From: Nitrosomonas sp. Nm34
GTDB taxonomy: Bacteria > Pseudomonadota > Gammaproteobacteria > Burkholderiales > Nitrosomonadaceae
Direction of reading: 5' to 3'
Assembly: GCF_900113925.1 (NCBI RefSeq)
Contig: NZ_FORD01000012.1
Location: forward strand, 27,673-91,672
Length of the DNA stretch: 64,000 bases
Below are positions 9,738-18,737 of this stretch, piece after piece (within the stretch, counting starts at the first letter, position 1; each line of letters starts with the position of its first letter). The translations under genes were made by a program, and so were the position numbers. The notes beneath the pieces were generated by a model. It saw only the letters and a program-made list of their open reading frames with translations, searched no databases and was not told where the DNA came from.

Positions 9738-10622
9738 TTAACCTTCTGCAGCGATAACGTTATCCCAGGTGGGCGGTTGGCCTACCAGCGTAATCGATAT
9801 ATGCTCGCCAAAGTTGACGATGAAAGTATCAACCTCAATAGTGATATTGGTAATATGACTAGCGATCTCTCCACGAGTTAAGCCATACTCAGTGAAATCG
9901 AGCATATCGCCTTCCTGTCCATTATAGTTGTCAATTTTCCAGTGGCCCTTGTCATGGAAGACAAAATGGTCTGCGCCTTCTTCCCCATGGCAATTGTCCC
10001 CTGGGCGTGCGTCGACATGTTTATATTTACCACCATGGTCATTGCCATCTTTATTATTGCCACCATGATCATTACCAGCTTGATTATTACTGCCCTGGTT
10101 ATTGCTAGCCTGATGATTACTGCCCTGGTTATTACTAGCTTGGTTATTACCACCATGGTCATTGCCATCTTTATTATTGCCACCATGGTCATCGCTACCT
10201 TGGTTTTTGCCGTCATGGTCATTACTGCATTGATCATTTCCACCATGGCCTTTGTCACTCTGGCTATTATCACTGTGGTCTTTACCGCCAGGCCCACCAT
10301 TCATTCCACCGGCTTCATGGCTATCATGTTTATGGTCATCATGTTTATGGCTCTCATATTTATGGGTATCAGATCCTTTATCACTAGACCCACCATCTTT
10401 ATGACCATCATTTTCATGGTGATCATTTCCTTGACGATCTTTTCCTTGACGATCATATCCTTCTCGATCGTACCCTTTCCGATCGTATCCTTCTCGATCA
10501 TATCCTTCTTGATCATACCCTGGCCGATCATATCCTTTTTGATCATACCCTGGTCGATCATATCCTTTTTGATCATATCCTTGTGCATCATATTCTTTTT
10601 GTTGTTCATTGCTAGCACTCAT
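9738..10622 (-). CDS. low-complexity repeat protein with type I secretion-like C-terminal domain
   Basis: This 294-residue, extremely hydrophilic protein lacks a Sec signal peptide. Residues 9-55 are a run of nine or so five-residue units of the type GYDxx (GYDQK, GYDRP, GYDRE). Residues 60-205 are rich in Asn, Gly, Asp, His and Lys, with repeats such as GNNQAS and NKDGNDHGG. Residues 210-294 form a different, folded-looking domain (GADHFVFHDKGHWKIDNYNG, MLDFTEYG, ISITLVG, NVIAAEG). It resembles the C-terminal secretion domain of RTX-type exoproteins, with GxDxFVF then D-x-L-DF and a terminal hydrophobic strand. Export by a type I system into the medium is therefore inferred; no transporter genes are nearby. 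Start ATG 10622 follows AAAAGGAGATAATT. The apparent 268-codon frame on the opposite strand is a shadow of the repeats. Confidence 0.72.
   Translation of the reverse strand: MSASNEQQKEYDAQGYDQKGYDRPGYDQKGYDRPGYDQEGYDREGYDRKGYDREGYDRQGKDRQGNDHHENDGHKDGGSSDKGSDTHKYESHKHDDHKHDSHEAGGMNGGPGGKDHSDNSQSDKGHGGNDQCSNDHDGKNQGSDDHGGNNKDGNDHGGNNQASNNQGSNHQASNNQGSNNQAGNDHGGNNKDGNDHGGKYKHVDARPGDNCHGEEGADHFVFHDKGHWKIDNYNGQEGDMLDFTEYGLTRGEIASHITNITIEVDTFIVNFGEHISITLVGQPPTWDNVIAAEG
10443..10600 (-). repeat. tandem 15-bp coding repeats (GYDxx units)
   Basis: On the plus strand the period reads GATCATATCCTTTTT and GATCATACCCTGGCC with small variation, about ten units. It encodes the pentapeptide array of the preceding entry and is a likely site of slippage-driven length change. 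Confidence 0.85.
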
Positions 10623-11149
10623 AATTATCTCCTTTTAATGAGTGGAATTCATAAAACCAGAGAGTCCATAGAAAGTAAAATTACAACCTGGCTCTCAACA
10701 ATACCTACCCAGCAAACCCATGTTTTGACAGTCCAGCTAAATTTATAGTGAAGCCATGGAAATAGAGGCAATCCTAATGAATAGTCGGTATCTTTAAACC
10801 TTGCGTGCCGAATAGATCAATTAAAATAAAGCGGACTGAACCCAGCCCTAGAACAAAGATATTCACCGAGCTAGCAAATCAATAATTCAGCTTTATTTGT
10901 GATTATGTTATGATGAGGACAAAGACATATCAATAATGCAAAAGCATGCATTTATGACATATTAGTTATTACCTTATGGTTATGTTTTGATCATCCTGCT
11001 TGAGACGGTTAACCTGTTTGACTAAAAAATAGGTGATGGTTTTGTTTCATTGTTAACTATAATAAAAAAGAAAGATGATACTGAGAGGGCTGAGGGGGAG
11101 AATCAAATGTCCCGGTTTTTCAGGGAATTTTTTAGTTTGAGTCAGGCTG
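10623..11149. other. intergenic, no supported gene
   Basis: AT-rich. It contains the ribosome-binding site and presumably the promoter of the repeat protein close to 10630-10750; I see no gene, hairpin or motif I can defend in the rest. Confidence 0.3.
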
Positions 11150-12400
11150 AATTAACTGATTTCTTCAATTGACATTAATATGATGCCATTTTAAATTCAG
11201 CCGATTGTGTACTTCCGATTAACTTCAATAACCAGCGGTTATTGAACCAGCCAACCCATTCCATAGCAGTAAATTTCACTTTATGAATATGGTGCTACAT
11301 ACCTCATGCTGGATTGGCTTATAATTTATATCATCCGTTTGTCGTTTCAAACAGCGCATTGACATAATTATCGCTAACGCTGCTAACTGAAGAATCAATA
11401 TTGGCTTTTGTTAAAAGTTCGGTATAACGGATCGACAATCATTTAGTGCTATGATTGCTATAGTGGATTAACCCACTGAGGTTTCTCCCTGACTCCACCA
11501 TACTCTGCTTTAATACCTTGAATAGTGAGCTTATATGTCATGGCTGTTGACTGTCCAGCAGACCCATAAATCCATAAATTGCGCAAAAACTTCTAGAAGA
11601 AAAGCTACCTAAAAAAATCTTGATCACCTTGTCAAAAGAAGTGATGTTTTCCGCACATATTTCGTTGGGGCGCTTCGCTACAAATTGGTGGCTATCCTTG
11701 TTTGTTGGGCTCGAGCCAGCCGTCTGCCATCATCACCTGGCATTTTTTATCACGTCTGATGTTTTGTATTCCATTCTTCTTCATCAGTCGCTTGACTGTA
11801 CAACAGGCATCTTGGATACGTTTGATTATTAATCATCCCTATACTTGGTTGGCGCCATACACTTTGAATTTGATTCTTTATAATTTGTGTATCTCGCTTA
11901 AGTGCTTTAGTGTGATCGAGTAGCTGGTCAGGTTCTCGTTCTCTGCTTCATGCTTATAGCAACTCGACAGGGCAATCTGAGTTTGCCTGCAGATCGGGTC
12001 GACCTTGTATTGCTTCTTGTGCTGATCGATAAATATAACCATAGCTTCGGTCGGCAGTCGAGCTTTGCCTGAGTAAAATATGCTGTGTCTCGTTCAATAT
12101 CTCATTGACTGCTTTAGCTCTTATACTATTTTCCCGCTCCAACTGTTTGTGTGGCTCACAATCTGAGGCTGGCAGGCCTATTCTGATGTTCTGATCAGTC
12201 TCTAATTGTTACACTTGTTCGCGCAACGCCTCAGCAGTACAACCATTCATAAATGTTATCGATTCCAGTCCTTCCCATGGCAACTCATGCTTCTCTCAGT
12301 GTTCATACAGCAACCGGATATTCTATTTACGAAACTTCGCGAATATCTTATTTTGTTGATTACTCTATCTTCTCAAGAAATAGAATCTCGCGTTAAATAC
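11150..12400 (-). pseudogene. fossil IS3-family insertion sequence (orfA and orfB)
   Basis: Read right to left, broken frames reproduce an IS407/IS51-type IS3 transposase in order. GCTAEALREQV then QLETDQNIRIGLP and QLERENSIRAKAVNEIL (about 12030-12250) match the OrfA helix-turn-helix and leucine zipper. CCTVKRLMKKNGIQNIRRDKK (about 11750-11815) and FVAKRPNEICAENITSFDK (about 11630-11690) match the OrfB HTH_21 and first catalytic block. GLIHYSNHSTK then LSIRYTELLTKANIDSSVSS and NYVNALFETTN (about 11340-11470) match the DDE region HHSDRGSQY...DNALAE. WVGWFNNRWLLKLIG ends it near 11220. Many stops and shifts, with key acidic residues changed, show it is long dead. Its ends are not resolved. Confidence 0.75.
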
Positions 12401-12682
12401 GGCTTATTTTGCCAAAATAGTATGGATCGTAATTAAATATTTATTTGCTATGTCGATTATTATTATTAATCGACGAAGAGATGAGGTCATTGAAGAATTG
12501 AAGCAATATTCATGAAAGTTCTTTTCCACGGGGAACCATATTAAGCTTAAGACATAGCCCTAAATGGCATCTATTATCACAGCTTAGGGTACCTCTTACT
12601 TTTTGCATGGCTTATATAATTTCAGCGGATCTAATCCGGTGGCGCGTTGTATCAAGCGTCAGGCGGTACTGAGTGGCTATTT

Positions 12683-13828
12683 TCAAAAACAGCTAAATCG
12701 CTGACTATCATCTAAATCTCTTGACAGAATCAAGGTGCTGAATTGTACTCCCTTAGAAGTATCACAAAGCGCTTGGCGCGCAGCCGGGTTGTCAATATAA
12801 CTTTGCAGATATTCTGCATTTAACACAGGCTTGCCGTTAATAATAAAGTGGGTCAGCGAATCACACTCGTTTAACTCATGACATCGCTCATTAATACTAA
12901 AGTCGAAAAAATCGATTAATTCAGGAATTTGTTCCATATTATTTTTAAGCGCAACCGACAATTCCCTTTTATGGGCTTCATTGGCAATAAACTTATTAAA
13001 TGCCAGCTGATCCCTGGCGCTTAAATCAAAGCCGGAATTATTTGCGTAGACATTCACATTATCCGGTTCCACGCCATCACAGCCTTTTAGCAGAGCCAAA
13101 TTTAGCCGTGAGATCATGATCTCTGCTACATTTTGTGAACGAATATCAAGCCATCGTTCCTCTGGCCAATCAATCAAAGTATTACCTAATTCCTCAGGCT
13201 TAAATTTATCCTTATCTTCTCTATAATTTTCATAAGTGCCTGCTGAGAAATAACAGATGACCTTCTTGCCAGAAGCTTTGAGTGTGTTAATCAAGGATGG
13301 AGAAGAATTAAATAAATCAATATCATAAAGCTGAGCTGGATAACTTGTATTGATTTCATTGATCTCATTGATTCCATCATCTTCTATTGCTTTTTTCAAC
13401 TGCCATTGCCAAGTTATAGCTACAGGCGGTTTGTACCAATTACCGGTAACCGGTGATGCTTCAGGATCAAGTAACGGCGCTTTAGAAAGTATAAATAGTT
13501 CAATGTTGGAGTAATCGCTACTACCCGCATCATTAAGTGCTTTTACCGCAACAATAAAGGCAGCCCCATCCCATAACTCAATTGAGCCAGATGTGACGTT
13601 GCCCATGGCAACATTTTTGATGCTTTCTGATCCGGTAAAAGGAAAAGGTGTATAAAATAACTGATAACTGCTGGCATTTAAAACTGGAGACCAAGTAATG
13701 GATATCTTCGTGCGGTCTTGCGACAATACAATAAGTGGTGGCTTTGGTGGTTCTGCTAAAGCAAGACTACTTTCCAATAGAAGAAAAAGTGTCAGCATGA
13801 GTAGTATGACAATATTATTTATCCACAT
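12683..13828 (-). CDS. secreted Fn3-GH114 protein B
   Basis: A 381-residue paralog of the protein at 7578-8693 with the same plan: signal peptide ending SSLALA, a fibronectin-like domain with ITWSPVLNASSYQLFY, and a GH114 barrel carrying KKVICYFSAGTYE, RWLDIRSQNVAE and LLKGCDGVEPDNVNVY. Long stretches are identical, so the duplication is not ancient. The main difference is an insertion in the linker before the barrel containing a small INEINEIN repeat. Predicted role is cleavage of a galactosamine-containing exopolymer outside the cytoplasm. No glycan-export genes are next to it. The repeat protein and IS relics lie between the two copies. Confidence 0.82.
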   Translation of the reverse strand: MWINNIVILLMLTLFLLLESSLALAEPPKPPLIVLSQDRTKISITWSPVLNASSYQLFYTPFPFTGSESIKNVAMGNVTSGSIELWDGAAFIVAVKALNDAGSSDYSNIELFILSKAPLLDPEASPVTGNWYKPPVAITWQWQLKKAIEDDGINEINEINTSYPAQLYDIDLFNSSPSLINTLKASGKKVICYFSAGTYENYREDKDKFKPEELGNTLIDWPEERWLDIRSQNVAEIMISRLNLALLKGCDGVEPDNVNVYANNSGFDLSARDQLAFNKFIANEAHKRELSVALKNNMEQIPELIDFFDFSINERCHELNECDSLTHFIINGKPVLNAEYLQSYIDNPAARQALCDTSKGVQFSTLILSRDLDDSQRFSCF

Positions 13829-14451
13829 ACTTTAAATTGAATGCAAATGATTGTATCAGAGTCTATTTTGTTAACTACCTATTAATTAAGAAATATCGAA
13901 GGAAAAAATCAAATTAGTTAGATTTTATGACAAAATCAATATTAGGGAGTAGATAATAAACCCGCAAGAATGCAAATGCATACATCTTATCCCTCGTTAA
14001 GTGGCGCATCGCAAAAATCTTCTTATATAATTTAGTTGCCGCGCTATAGAGTCGGCTTAGAGCGTATCTTCTCTTTATCCTTTATCCAAATACAGCAATA
14101 AGTGCTGTATCGGAAACCTTGAAGATTAAATTTTCAGACAAGATGTCATATAACTTGGTAAGTAGATGAGAGGAAGATTGTCTTTGCATTTACGCAGATA
14201 AATGTTATGCAAAAACTCAACTGGGTGATAGTAATTCTAATTTTTAATAGAAAAAGTAACTATAAAATTACATAATAAACTGTAAATAAATAGTTTTATG
14301 TGAAAAATTATTTACTTTTTTATTTGGAATAGGAATAAGTAGGCTGAGCGATAAACCACATAATGCACCATCATGAATTGACCTCTATGTAAACAGATCC
14401 CTGGAAATTTAGGAAGCGAAAAAAAGGGGTTTTTCCAACTTGGGAGCAAAA
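13829..14451. other. intergenic, one weak hairpin
   Basis: Very AT-rich, with no gene seen. A short hairpin, ATACAGCA/TGCTGTAT (14090-14110), lacks a following T run and is not called as a terminator. Confidence 0.3.
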
Positions 14452-14478
14452 ATATGGCCAGATTAAATCCGGCCATAT
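14452..14478 (-). terminator. rho-independent terminator of the nitrosocyanin gene
   Basis: Perfect 8-bp arms ATATGGCC (14452-14459) and GGCCATAT (14471-14478) with an 11-base loop. Reading on the minus strand the stem is followed directly by TTTTTG. It lies 58 bp beyond the stop codon. Confidence 0.75.
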
Positions 14479-14536
14479 AATCACGGTAAAGATTGGTTAG
14501 AGTCTGCTAAAATTTTGCAGATTCCAACTTAACTCA

Positions 14537-14983
14537 TTATTCCAGAACGTTTAAAGTACCTGGCAAATGGATGTTTTTTGGATGGAGCTGGCACCAAATA
14601 GGGAAGGCGCCGGCTTTATCTGCTACGAAAGAGATTGTTTTGCTTTCTCCTGCTTTGACTACCTCTTTAATGTCATAAGCGTCAATGGAAAATCCTTCAC
14701 TGATAGGAGATTTGTTTTCTATGGTAATCTTTACTTTGGTGCCTTTATGGACAGCCAGCGTTTCAGGTTCATTGAGAACATTAAAAGCACGAACGTTTTT
14801 AACGGTCACGCCTTCGATATTGAGCTCAGGAATATTGGTGTCAAAAGCATTAACAATGACCTTGAAGTGTTGTTCTTCTTTGTGTTGGTGGTGTTCTGCT
14901 TTTTTATCTTCTGCTTGAGCAGTGCCTGTCAACAGCAACCCAAGTACAAAACTCGCACATAATGCTTTGGTTGTTTTTATCAT
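14537..14983 (-). CDS. ncyA: nitrosocyanin (red copper protein)
   Basis: Periplasmic mononuclear copper protein characteristic of ammonia-oxidising bacteria; its exact role in ammonia oxidation or nitrogen-oxide chemistry is unsettled. This 148-residue precursor has a signal peptide (residues 1-24, ending GTAQA-E). After it comes a cupredoxin fold with [12 protein letters not shown] and [12 protein letters not shown], and the C-terminal loop [18 protein letters not shown]. All four ligands of nitrosocyanin are present: Glu96, Cys131, His134 and His139. Their spacing matches Glu60/Cys95/His98/His103 of the mature Nitrosomonas europaea protein with a constant offset of 36. Unusually, the mature N-terminus begins with a charged His-rich tail (HHQHKEEQH). 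ATG 14983 follows TGGAGGGAAGTA, a strong ribosome-binding site. The gene is monocistronic, with a terminator at 14452-14478 and a dyad at 15023-15041 upstream. Confidence 0.95.
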   Translation of the reverse strand: MIKTTKALCASFVLGLLLTGTAQAEDKKAEHHQHKEEQHFKVIVNAFDTNIPELNIEGVTVKNVRAFNVLNEPETLAVHKGTKVKITIENKSPISEGFSIDAYDIKEVVKAGESKTISFVADKAGAFPIWCQLHPKNIHLPGTLNVLE

Positions 14984-15022
14984 TACTTCCCTCCATTAAG
15001 ATTAACATTTTATTGAAATTGC

Positions 15023-15041
15023 ACTCACCAGTACGGTGAGT
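15023..15041. promoter_or_regulatory. dyad upstream of nitrosocyanin
   Basis: Perfect 7-bp arms ACTCACC and GGTGAGT around AGTAC, 40 bp before the nitrosocyanin start codon. This is operator-like spacing, or a 5'-leader hairpin. No known regulator consensus was recognised. Confidence 0.4.
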
Positions 15042-15458
15042 ATCTTAACTGCTTGCATCTTAGCCAGCAGAACAAATGCTCATGGATATGCGCAGATCAT
15101 CCAAGGCGATTACCTGTAGTTTTAGCATTGAATTATGTTTATGCTTTTCTGAGGACTTGCGTTCTTTTCTTAGTACCTAGCAACGTTGCGTTACTTTAGA
15201 TGGGATAATCAAGGTTGTCAATATTATTGAGAATTTGAGAAAGGAGGACGCAATAAAAGGGGACAATCCTCAGGCTGTGCCAATCTTGCTCGTTCGTGCA
15301 AAAAATCGAAATTGTAAAAAAACTATTGCGATGATTCTTTAACAATTTGTCTTGTCATGCAATGTACTTCTGATGGAATCTGAATTTATAGTGGCTTATT
15401 AATGATTGTTGCGGTTGTGAGCAGAAAGGTGAGCACCGCCTGTGCATCGTTGCTCAGA

Positions 15459-15698
15459 TTATTGTTCATTCCATTGATCGTTCAAAGAACGTTTCACGTT
15501 ATAGAAGTGAAGGGGAATAATTGTGGTGTCGCGTTGCTTTTCTTTTTGATCGGTACTAATGACTACAATTGATAATAATTGGTCATCCGATGAAAACGCG
15601 TATGTCGTAACATCGGGCTGAGGGTTTTCTTGTTTGAGGTTAATTAACTCAGCTACTAAGTTGGATTTAAGACATTTGTTATTGTCGATGGTAATCAT
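15459..15698 (-). CDS. small hypothetical protein
   Basis: A 79-residue soluble protein with no recognised domain. The N-terminal half is helical (KSNLVAELINLKQ) and the second half looks like beta strands (DDQLLSIVVISTD). The start ATG 15698 is preceded by AAGGAAAACATC, a fair ribosome-binding site, which is the main reason to accept the gene. It is flanked by 475 bp and 729 bp without genes, so it stands alone. Unknown function; it may be lineage-specific. Confidence 0.5.
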   Translation of the reverse strand: MITIDNNKCLKSNLVAELINLKQENPQPDVTTYAFSSDDQLLSIVVISTDQKEKQRDTTIIPLHFYNVKRSLNDQWNEQ

Positions 15699-16427
15699 GA
15701 TGTTTTCCTTGTTAATTTAAGGTATTACACAAACTATAAAAAAGTAAGCGCAACAACAGATGCCATATTTGAATTACAAACCAGCCTAGGGAAAGACGTC
15801 CCCATGTAGACCTTAGCCCTTATTAATAACATATTTGGAATACAAGTTAGAAATGAGAAGTTAGGAAACCATTCACATCTTAACCAACATTCTTAATAGT
15901 TATTGATTACCTCTAAAAATTCACTTATGCAAATTAAATAAAGGACTGAATAAGTTCACTGAATATTCCTTCTTCGGTCTGGTCACCATAATCTACCGGG
16001 AAATGGGGAATGATTAAATACGTGTGAACACGTATGGATGAGTCCAGCAAAATGCTTGATCGGGTCAAGTATTTCATGACAGCCTACTTAAGGGCGTTTT
16101 TTAGGGCTACTACTTAACTACTTGCATCATACTGGGTTTCGTGCGTCCTATTTCAATATCTACGTCAACAAAGAGCTTATAGCCGACCGTGACGATCTAT
16201 GAAAACATAATGTGCAGGAACTCATGCTGCTTTGACTTGATTAAGCAGCGTGCAAGAGATCACATATGCATGGATTAGATCTGGAACCAGGTTGGGAAGC
16301 AAATGGAAAAAAATAAGAACGCTAAACTAAAGCTTGAATCCAAAAGGATAATAAGTGATTTTTCTGTGGGCACGCTTTGTTACCAGTAGATTATTATTTT
16401 TTAGCCAAAGAAGCAGGAAGGTGAACC
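15699..16427. other. long intergenic region with one regulatory motif
   Basis: No gene is supported. The one notable signal is the palindromic motif at 16019-16034. The rest is AT-rich without clear hairpins. Confidence 0.35.
16019..16034. promoter_or_regulatory. TACGT-N6-ACGTA motif, site 1
   Basis: TACGTGTGAACACGTA is a perfect inverted repeat (7-bp arms TACGTGT/ACACGTA). It matches four other intergenic sites in the window. It lies 394 bp before the DksA/TraR-type gene and about 320 bp before the divergent small gene, further than usual for an activator site. Confidence 0.45.
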
Positions 16428-16826
16428 ATGACGCAATTGACCAGAAAAGAAATCGAATCGATTGAAAATAAATTACACGAACGCCAGCAGGATTTACTCG
16501 AAGAAGTTCGTGATGAATTGGACGAGCGCGAAAACCAATCCTTTGCTGCTATGATGGGGAATGATCCTGGTGATAACTGTGATTTCTCGCTCGCTGATCT
16601 ACTGGCTGATCTGAACATTGTGCGTGTATATCGCCAAATCAACGAATTACGCGAGATCGAAAGAAAACTGGCGCAGATTAAAAAAGGCAGTGCGAATGAA
16701 TGTATTAATTGTGGTAAGGAAATCGGCTTACAACGTTTGCTGGCTTATCCGATAGCCATGCGGTGTGTGAGCTGCCAGGAGAGGCACGAACAGATGTATG
16801 TGCATGAGGGGCATCCAAGCCTCTAA
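16428..16826 (+). CDS. DksA/TraR-family C4 zinc-finger protein
   Basis: A 132-residue member of the DksA/TraR family. These proteins enter the secondary channel of RNA polymerase and alter initiation, often in stress or stringent responses. A coiled-coil N-terminal part (residues 1-85, very rich in Glu, Arg and Leu) is followed by the zinc finger CINC...CVSC (Cys92, Cys95, Cys113, Cys116). It is shorter than housekeeping DksA, and the acidic tip motif of DksA is not obvious, so an accessory paralog is likelier. ATG 16428 follows GCAGGAAGGTGAACC. The next gene starts 25 bp downstream, which suggests co-transcription with the APH/P-loop protein. Confidence 0.85.
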   Translation: MTQLTRKEIESIENKLHERQQDLLEEVRDELDERENQSFAAMMGNDPGDNCDFSLADLLADLNIVRVYRQINELREIERKLAQIKKGSANECINCGKEIGLQRLLAYPIAMRCVSCQERHEQMYVHEGHPSL

Positions 16827-16850
16827 AGAAGATATAAATAGCAACAAACC

Positions 16851-18452
16851 ATGAAAGAAGAGGCTGCACAAAATCAGTTGATTGAAGCGCTGCTTGATCC
16901 GGCGTGTTATCCTCACCCCGTCGGGCGCATTCAGCATGTGGAGACGCATATTTCCCATGTGCTACTAACCGGTGATTTTGTTTACAAGCTAAAGAAACCG
17001 CTGAATCTCGGCTTTCTTGACTTCAGCACGCTGGACAAGCGTCGCTTCTATTGTGAAGAAGAGTTGCGACTCAATCGCCGGTTGGCGCCGGATATTTATC
17101 TTGAAGTCGTTACTTTTAACGGGGAAATAGCAGCACCTTGCCTCAATGGCCCAGGTCCTGTGCTGGATTATGCTATCAAAATGGATCAGTTTGATCCGGA
17201 TACAACTCTGGATCGACTCGACCATCTGGCGCAATTATCGGTGCAGCATGTCGATACCATTGCCAGTACCGTGGCAGATTTTCATTTACATACCCCATAT
17301 GCCCTGATGGATTCGCCATGGGGTACGGCAGAGACGGTCTGGGATTCGGTTGCCCATAACTTCGAGCACATTAGTAACCAAGCTGGGGAGAAGCCAGAAG
17401 GGGTTCAATGGCTAGAGGCGATTCATCAATGGAGTGTTGCTGAGCATAATAAACTCTTGTCTGATTTTGAGCTACGCCGTGTACAAGGCTATGTGCGAGA
17501 ATGCCATGGTGATCTGCATCTTGGAAACATGGCTTGGAAAGCGGGCAAGTTATTGATTTTTGATTGTATCGAGTTTAATCCAGCTTTGCGCTGGATTGAT
17601 GTGATGTCAGAAGTCGCCTTTTGCTATATGGATTTGCTGTTTCGGAATCATCATGATTTGGCTTCCCGTTTTCTCAATCGCTACCTGGAACGTACGGGCG
17701 ATTATGCCGGTATCAAGCTTTTGCGCTACTACGCGGTTTATCGTGCGATGGTGCGCGCTAAAGTAGCCTTTATCCGTGCAACTCAGTCAGGATTGTCTGT
17801 GGAAATGGCGGAATACGAAAGACAGCAGGGATGGGATCATCTCCAATTAGCTGAAAGGCTTACCCGGGGGTTAAAACCTGTTCTGATGATTACGCATGGC
17901 TTATCCGGTTCGGGGAAGACCGTATTTAGCCAGAGTCTCATTATGAGTTTTGAAATGATCAGCCTGCGTTCCGATATCGAACGCAAACGTTTGGCCGGAC
18001 TGGAGGCGCTGGCTAAAAGCGGTTCATCTGTTGAAAGTGGCATTTATAGCCGGGAATTTTCTAGGCGCACTTATGATTTTTTGGCAGAGTTTGCCGAAAC
18101 GCTGCTTGAGGCGGGCTGGCATGTACTGGTAGATGCTACCTTCATTGCGCGTTGGCAACGTGAGTTATTTCAGCAGATGGCGATGCGTTGCGGAGCAGGA
18201 TTTTATATCCTGGATTTTCCGGTGCCGGAAACATTGCTCAGGCAGCGGATTCAAGCCCGTAACGTAACAGGTAAGGATGCTTCCGAGGCCGATATTTCTG
18301 TTCTGGAGCTTCAATTGAAAACTCATGAAGCGCTGACTCATGCTGAAGCACATATGGTAATAGAAGCCACAACTGTTGAATCTGTGGCGGCAAAGCTGAA
18401 GGCTGCTGTCACATTACATAATTCACTACTTCTATTTCCAAATCAGAACTGA
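16851..18452 (+). CDS. bifunctional aminoglycoside-phosphotransferase-like / P-loop kinase protein
   Basis: A 533-residue cytoplasmic protein with two kinase-like halves. The first half is an APH-type phosphotransferase fold: Brenner motif CHGDLHLGN with His219, and FDCIEFN with Asp238. The second half begins with a Walker A motif GLSGSGKT (about residues 350-357) and looks like a gluconate/zeta-toxin-type P-loop kinase (VLVDATFIAR, RQRIQARN). The fusion is a known conserved family of unknown substrate, not evidence for drug resistance. ATG 16851 has only a weak AAGAAG upstream; it follows the DksA/TraR gene by 25 bp. The last codons (CTA TTT CCA AAT CAG AAC TGA) lie inside a family 1 repeat, so the element supplies the C-terminal residues and stop. 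Confidence 0.83.
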   Translation: MKEEAAQNQLIEALLDPACYPHPVGRIQHVETHISHVLLTGDFVYKLKKPLNLGFLDFSTLDKRRFYCEEELRLNRRLAPDIYLEVVTFNGEIAAPCLNGPGPVLDYAIKMDQFDPDTTLDRLDHLAQLSVQHVDTIASTVADFHLHTPYALMDSPWGTAETVWDSVAHNFEHISNQAGEKPEGVQWLEAIHQWSVAEHNKLLSDFELRRVQGYVRECHGDLHLGNMAWKAGKLLIFDCIEFNPALRWIDVMSEVAFCYMDLLFRNHHDLASRFLNRYLERTGDYAGIKLLRYYAVYRAMVRAKVAFIRATQSGLSVEMAEYERQQGWDHLQLAERLTRGLKPVLMITHGLSGSGKTVFSQSLIMSFEMISLRSDIERKRLAGLEALAKSGSSVESGIYSREFSRRTYDFLAEFAETLLEAGWHVLVDATFIARWQRELFQQMAMRCGAGFYILDFPVPETLLRQRIQARNVTGKDASEADISVLELQLKTHEALTHAEAHMVIEATTVESVAAKLKAAVTLHNSLLLFPNQN

Positions 18453-18535
18453 CGCAACGGCGAGCCGCAGACAGTATAAATAATACGGCAAGATGAAGCC
18501 GACAAAGCCAATTTTGATTGGGAAATGAAATTATT
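18428..18535 (+). repeat. MITE-like element family 1, copy C
   Basis: Left end CTATTTCCAAATCAGAACTGAC, core GGCGAGCCGCAGACAGTATA and AATACGGCAAGATGAAGCC, right end CCAATTTTGATTGGGAAATGAAATTATT. Both terminal repeats are present with a few changes. It overlaps the 3' end of the preceding gene. Confidence 0.85.
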
Positions 18536-18737
18536 CGTAATAAGGTGAAACTGATTCAAGAGCCTATATTCTAATAATTTTGCCTATACCTAAAGTTTCT
18601 TGTGGCCATAAAACAATGCAGAAAGATCTATGTGATGCCAGGAAACAGCTTTTATGTTTTAGTGTTTGCTTTTTTGTCCTCAAGATGCTCTGTTTGCTGA
18701 TGGTATACAAAATAATTCTGGAGCAAATTCATTAAAT

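Noticed and set aside
9942..10748. 268-codon hydrophobic frame on the plus strand opposite the repeat protein
   Set aside because: Its periodic Ile/Met/Val-rich sequence is the antisense of the tandem repeats; the minus-strand gene has the ribosome-binding site and a folded C-terminal domain.
14090..14110. Hairpin ATACAGCA/TGCTGTAT as a terminator
   Set aside because: No T run on either side and no gene ends close to it.
16851..18452. Aminoglycoside resistance gene
   Set aside because: The APH-like fold is fused to a P-loop kinase in a conserved chromosomal family; nothing indicates drug resistance.
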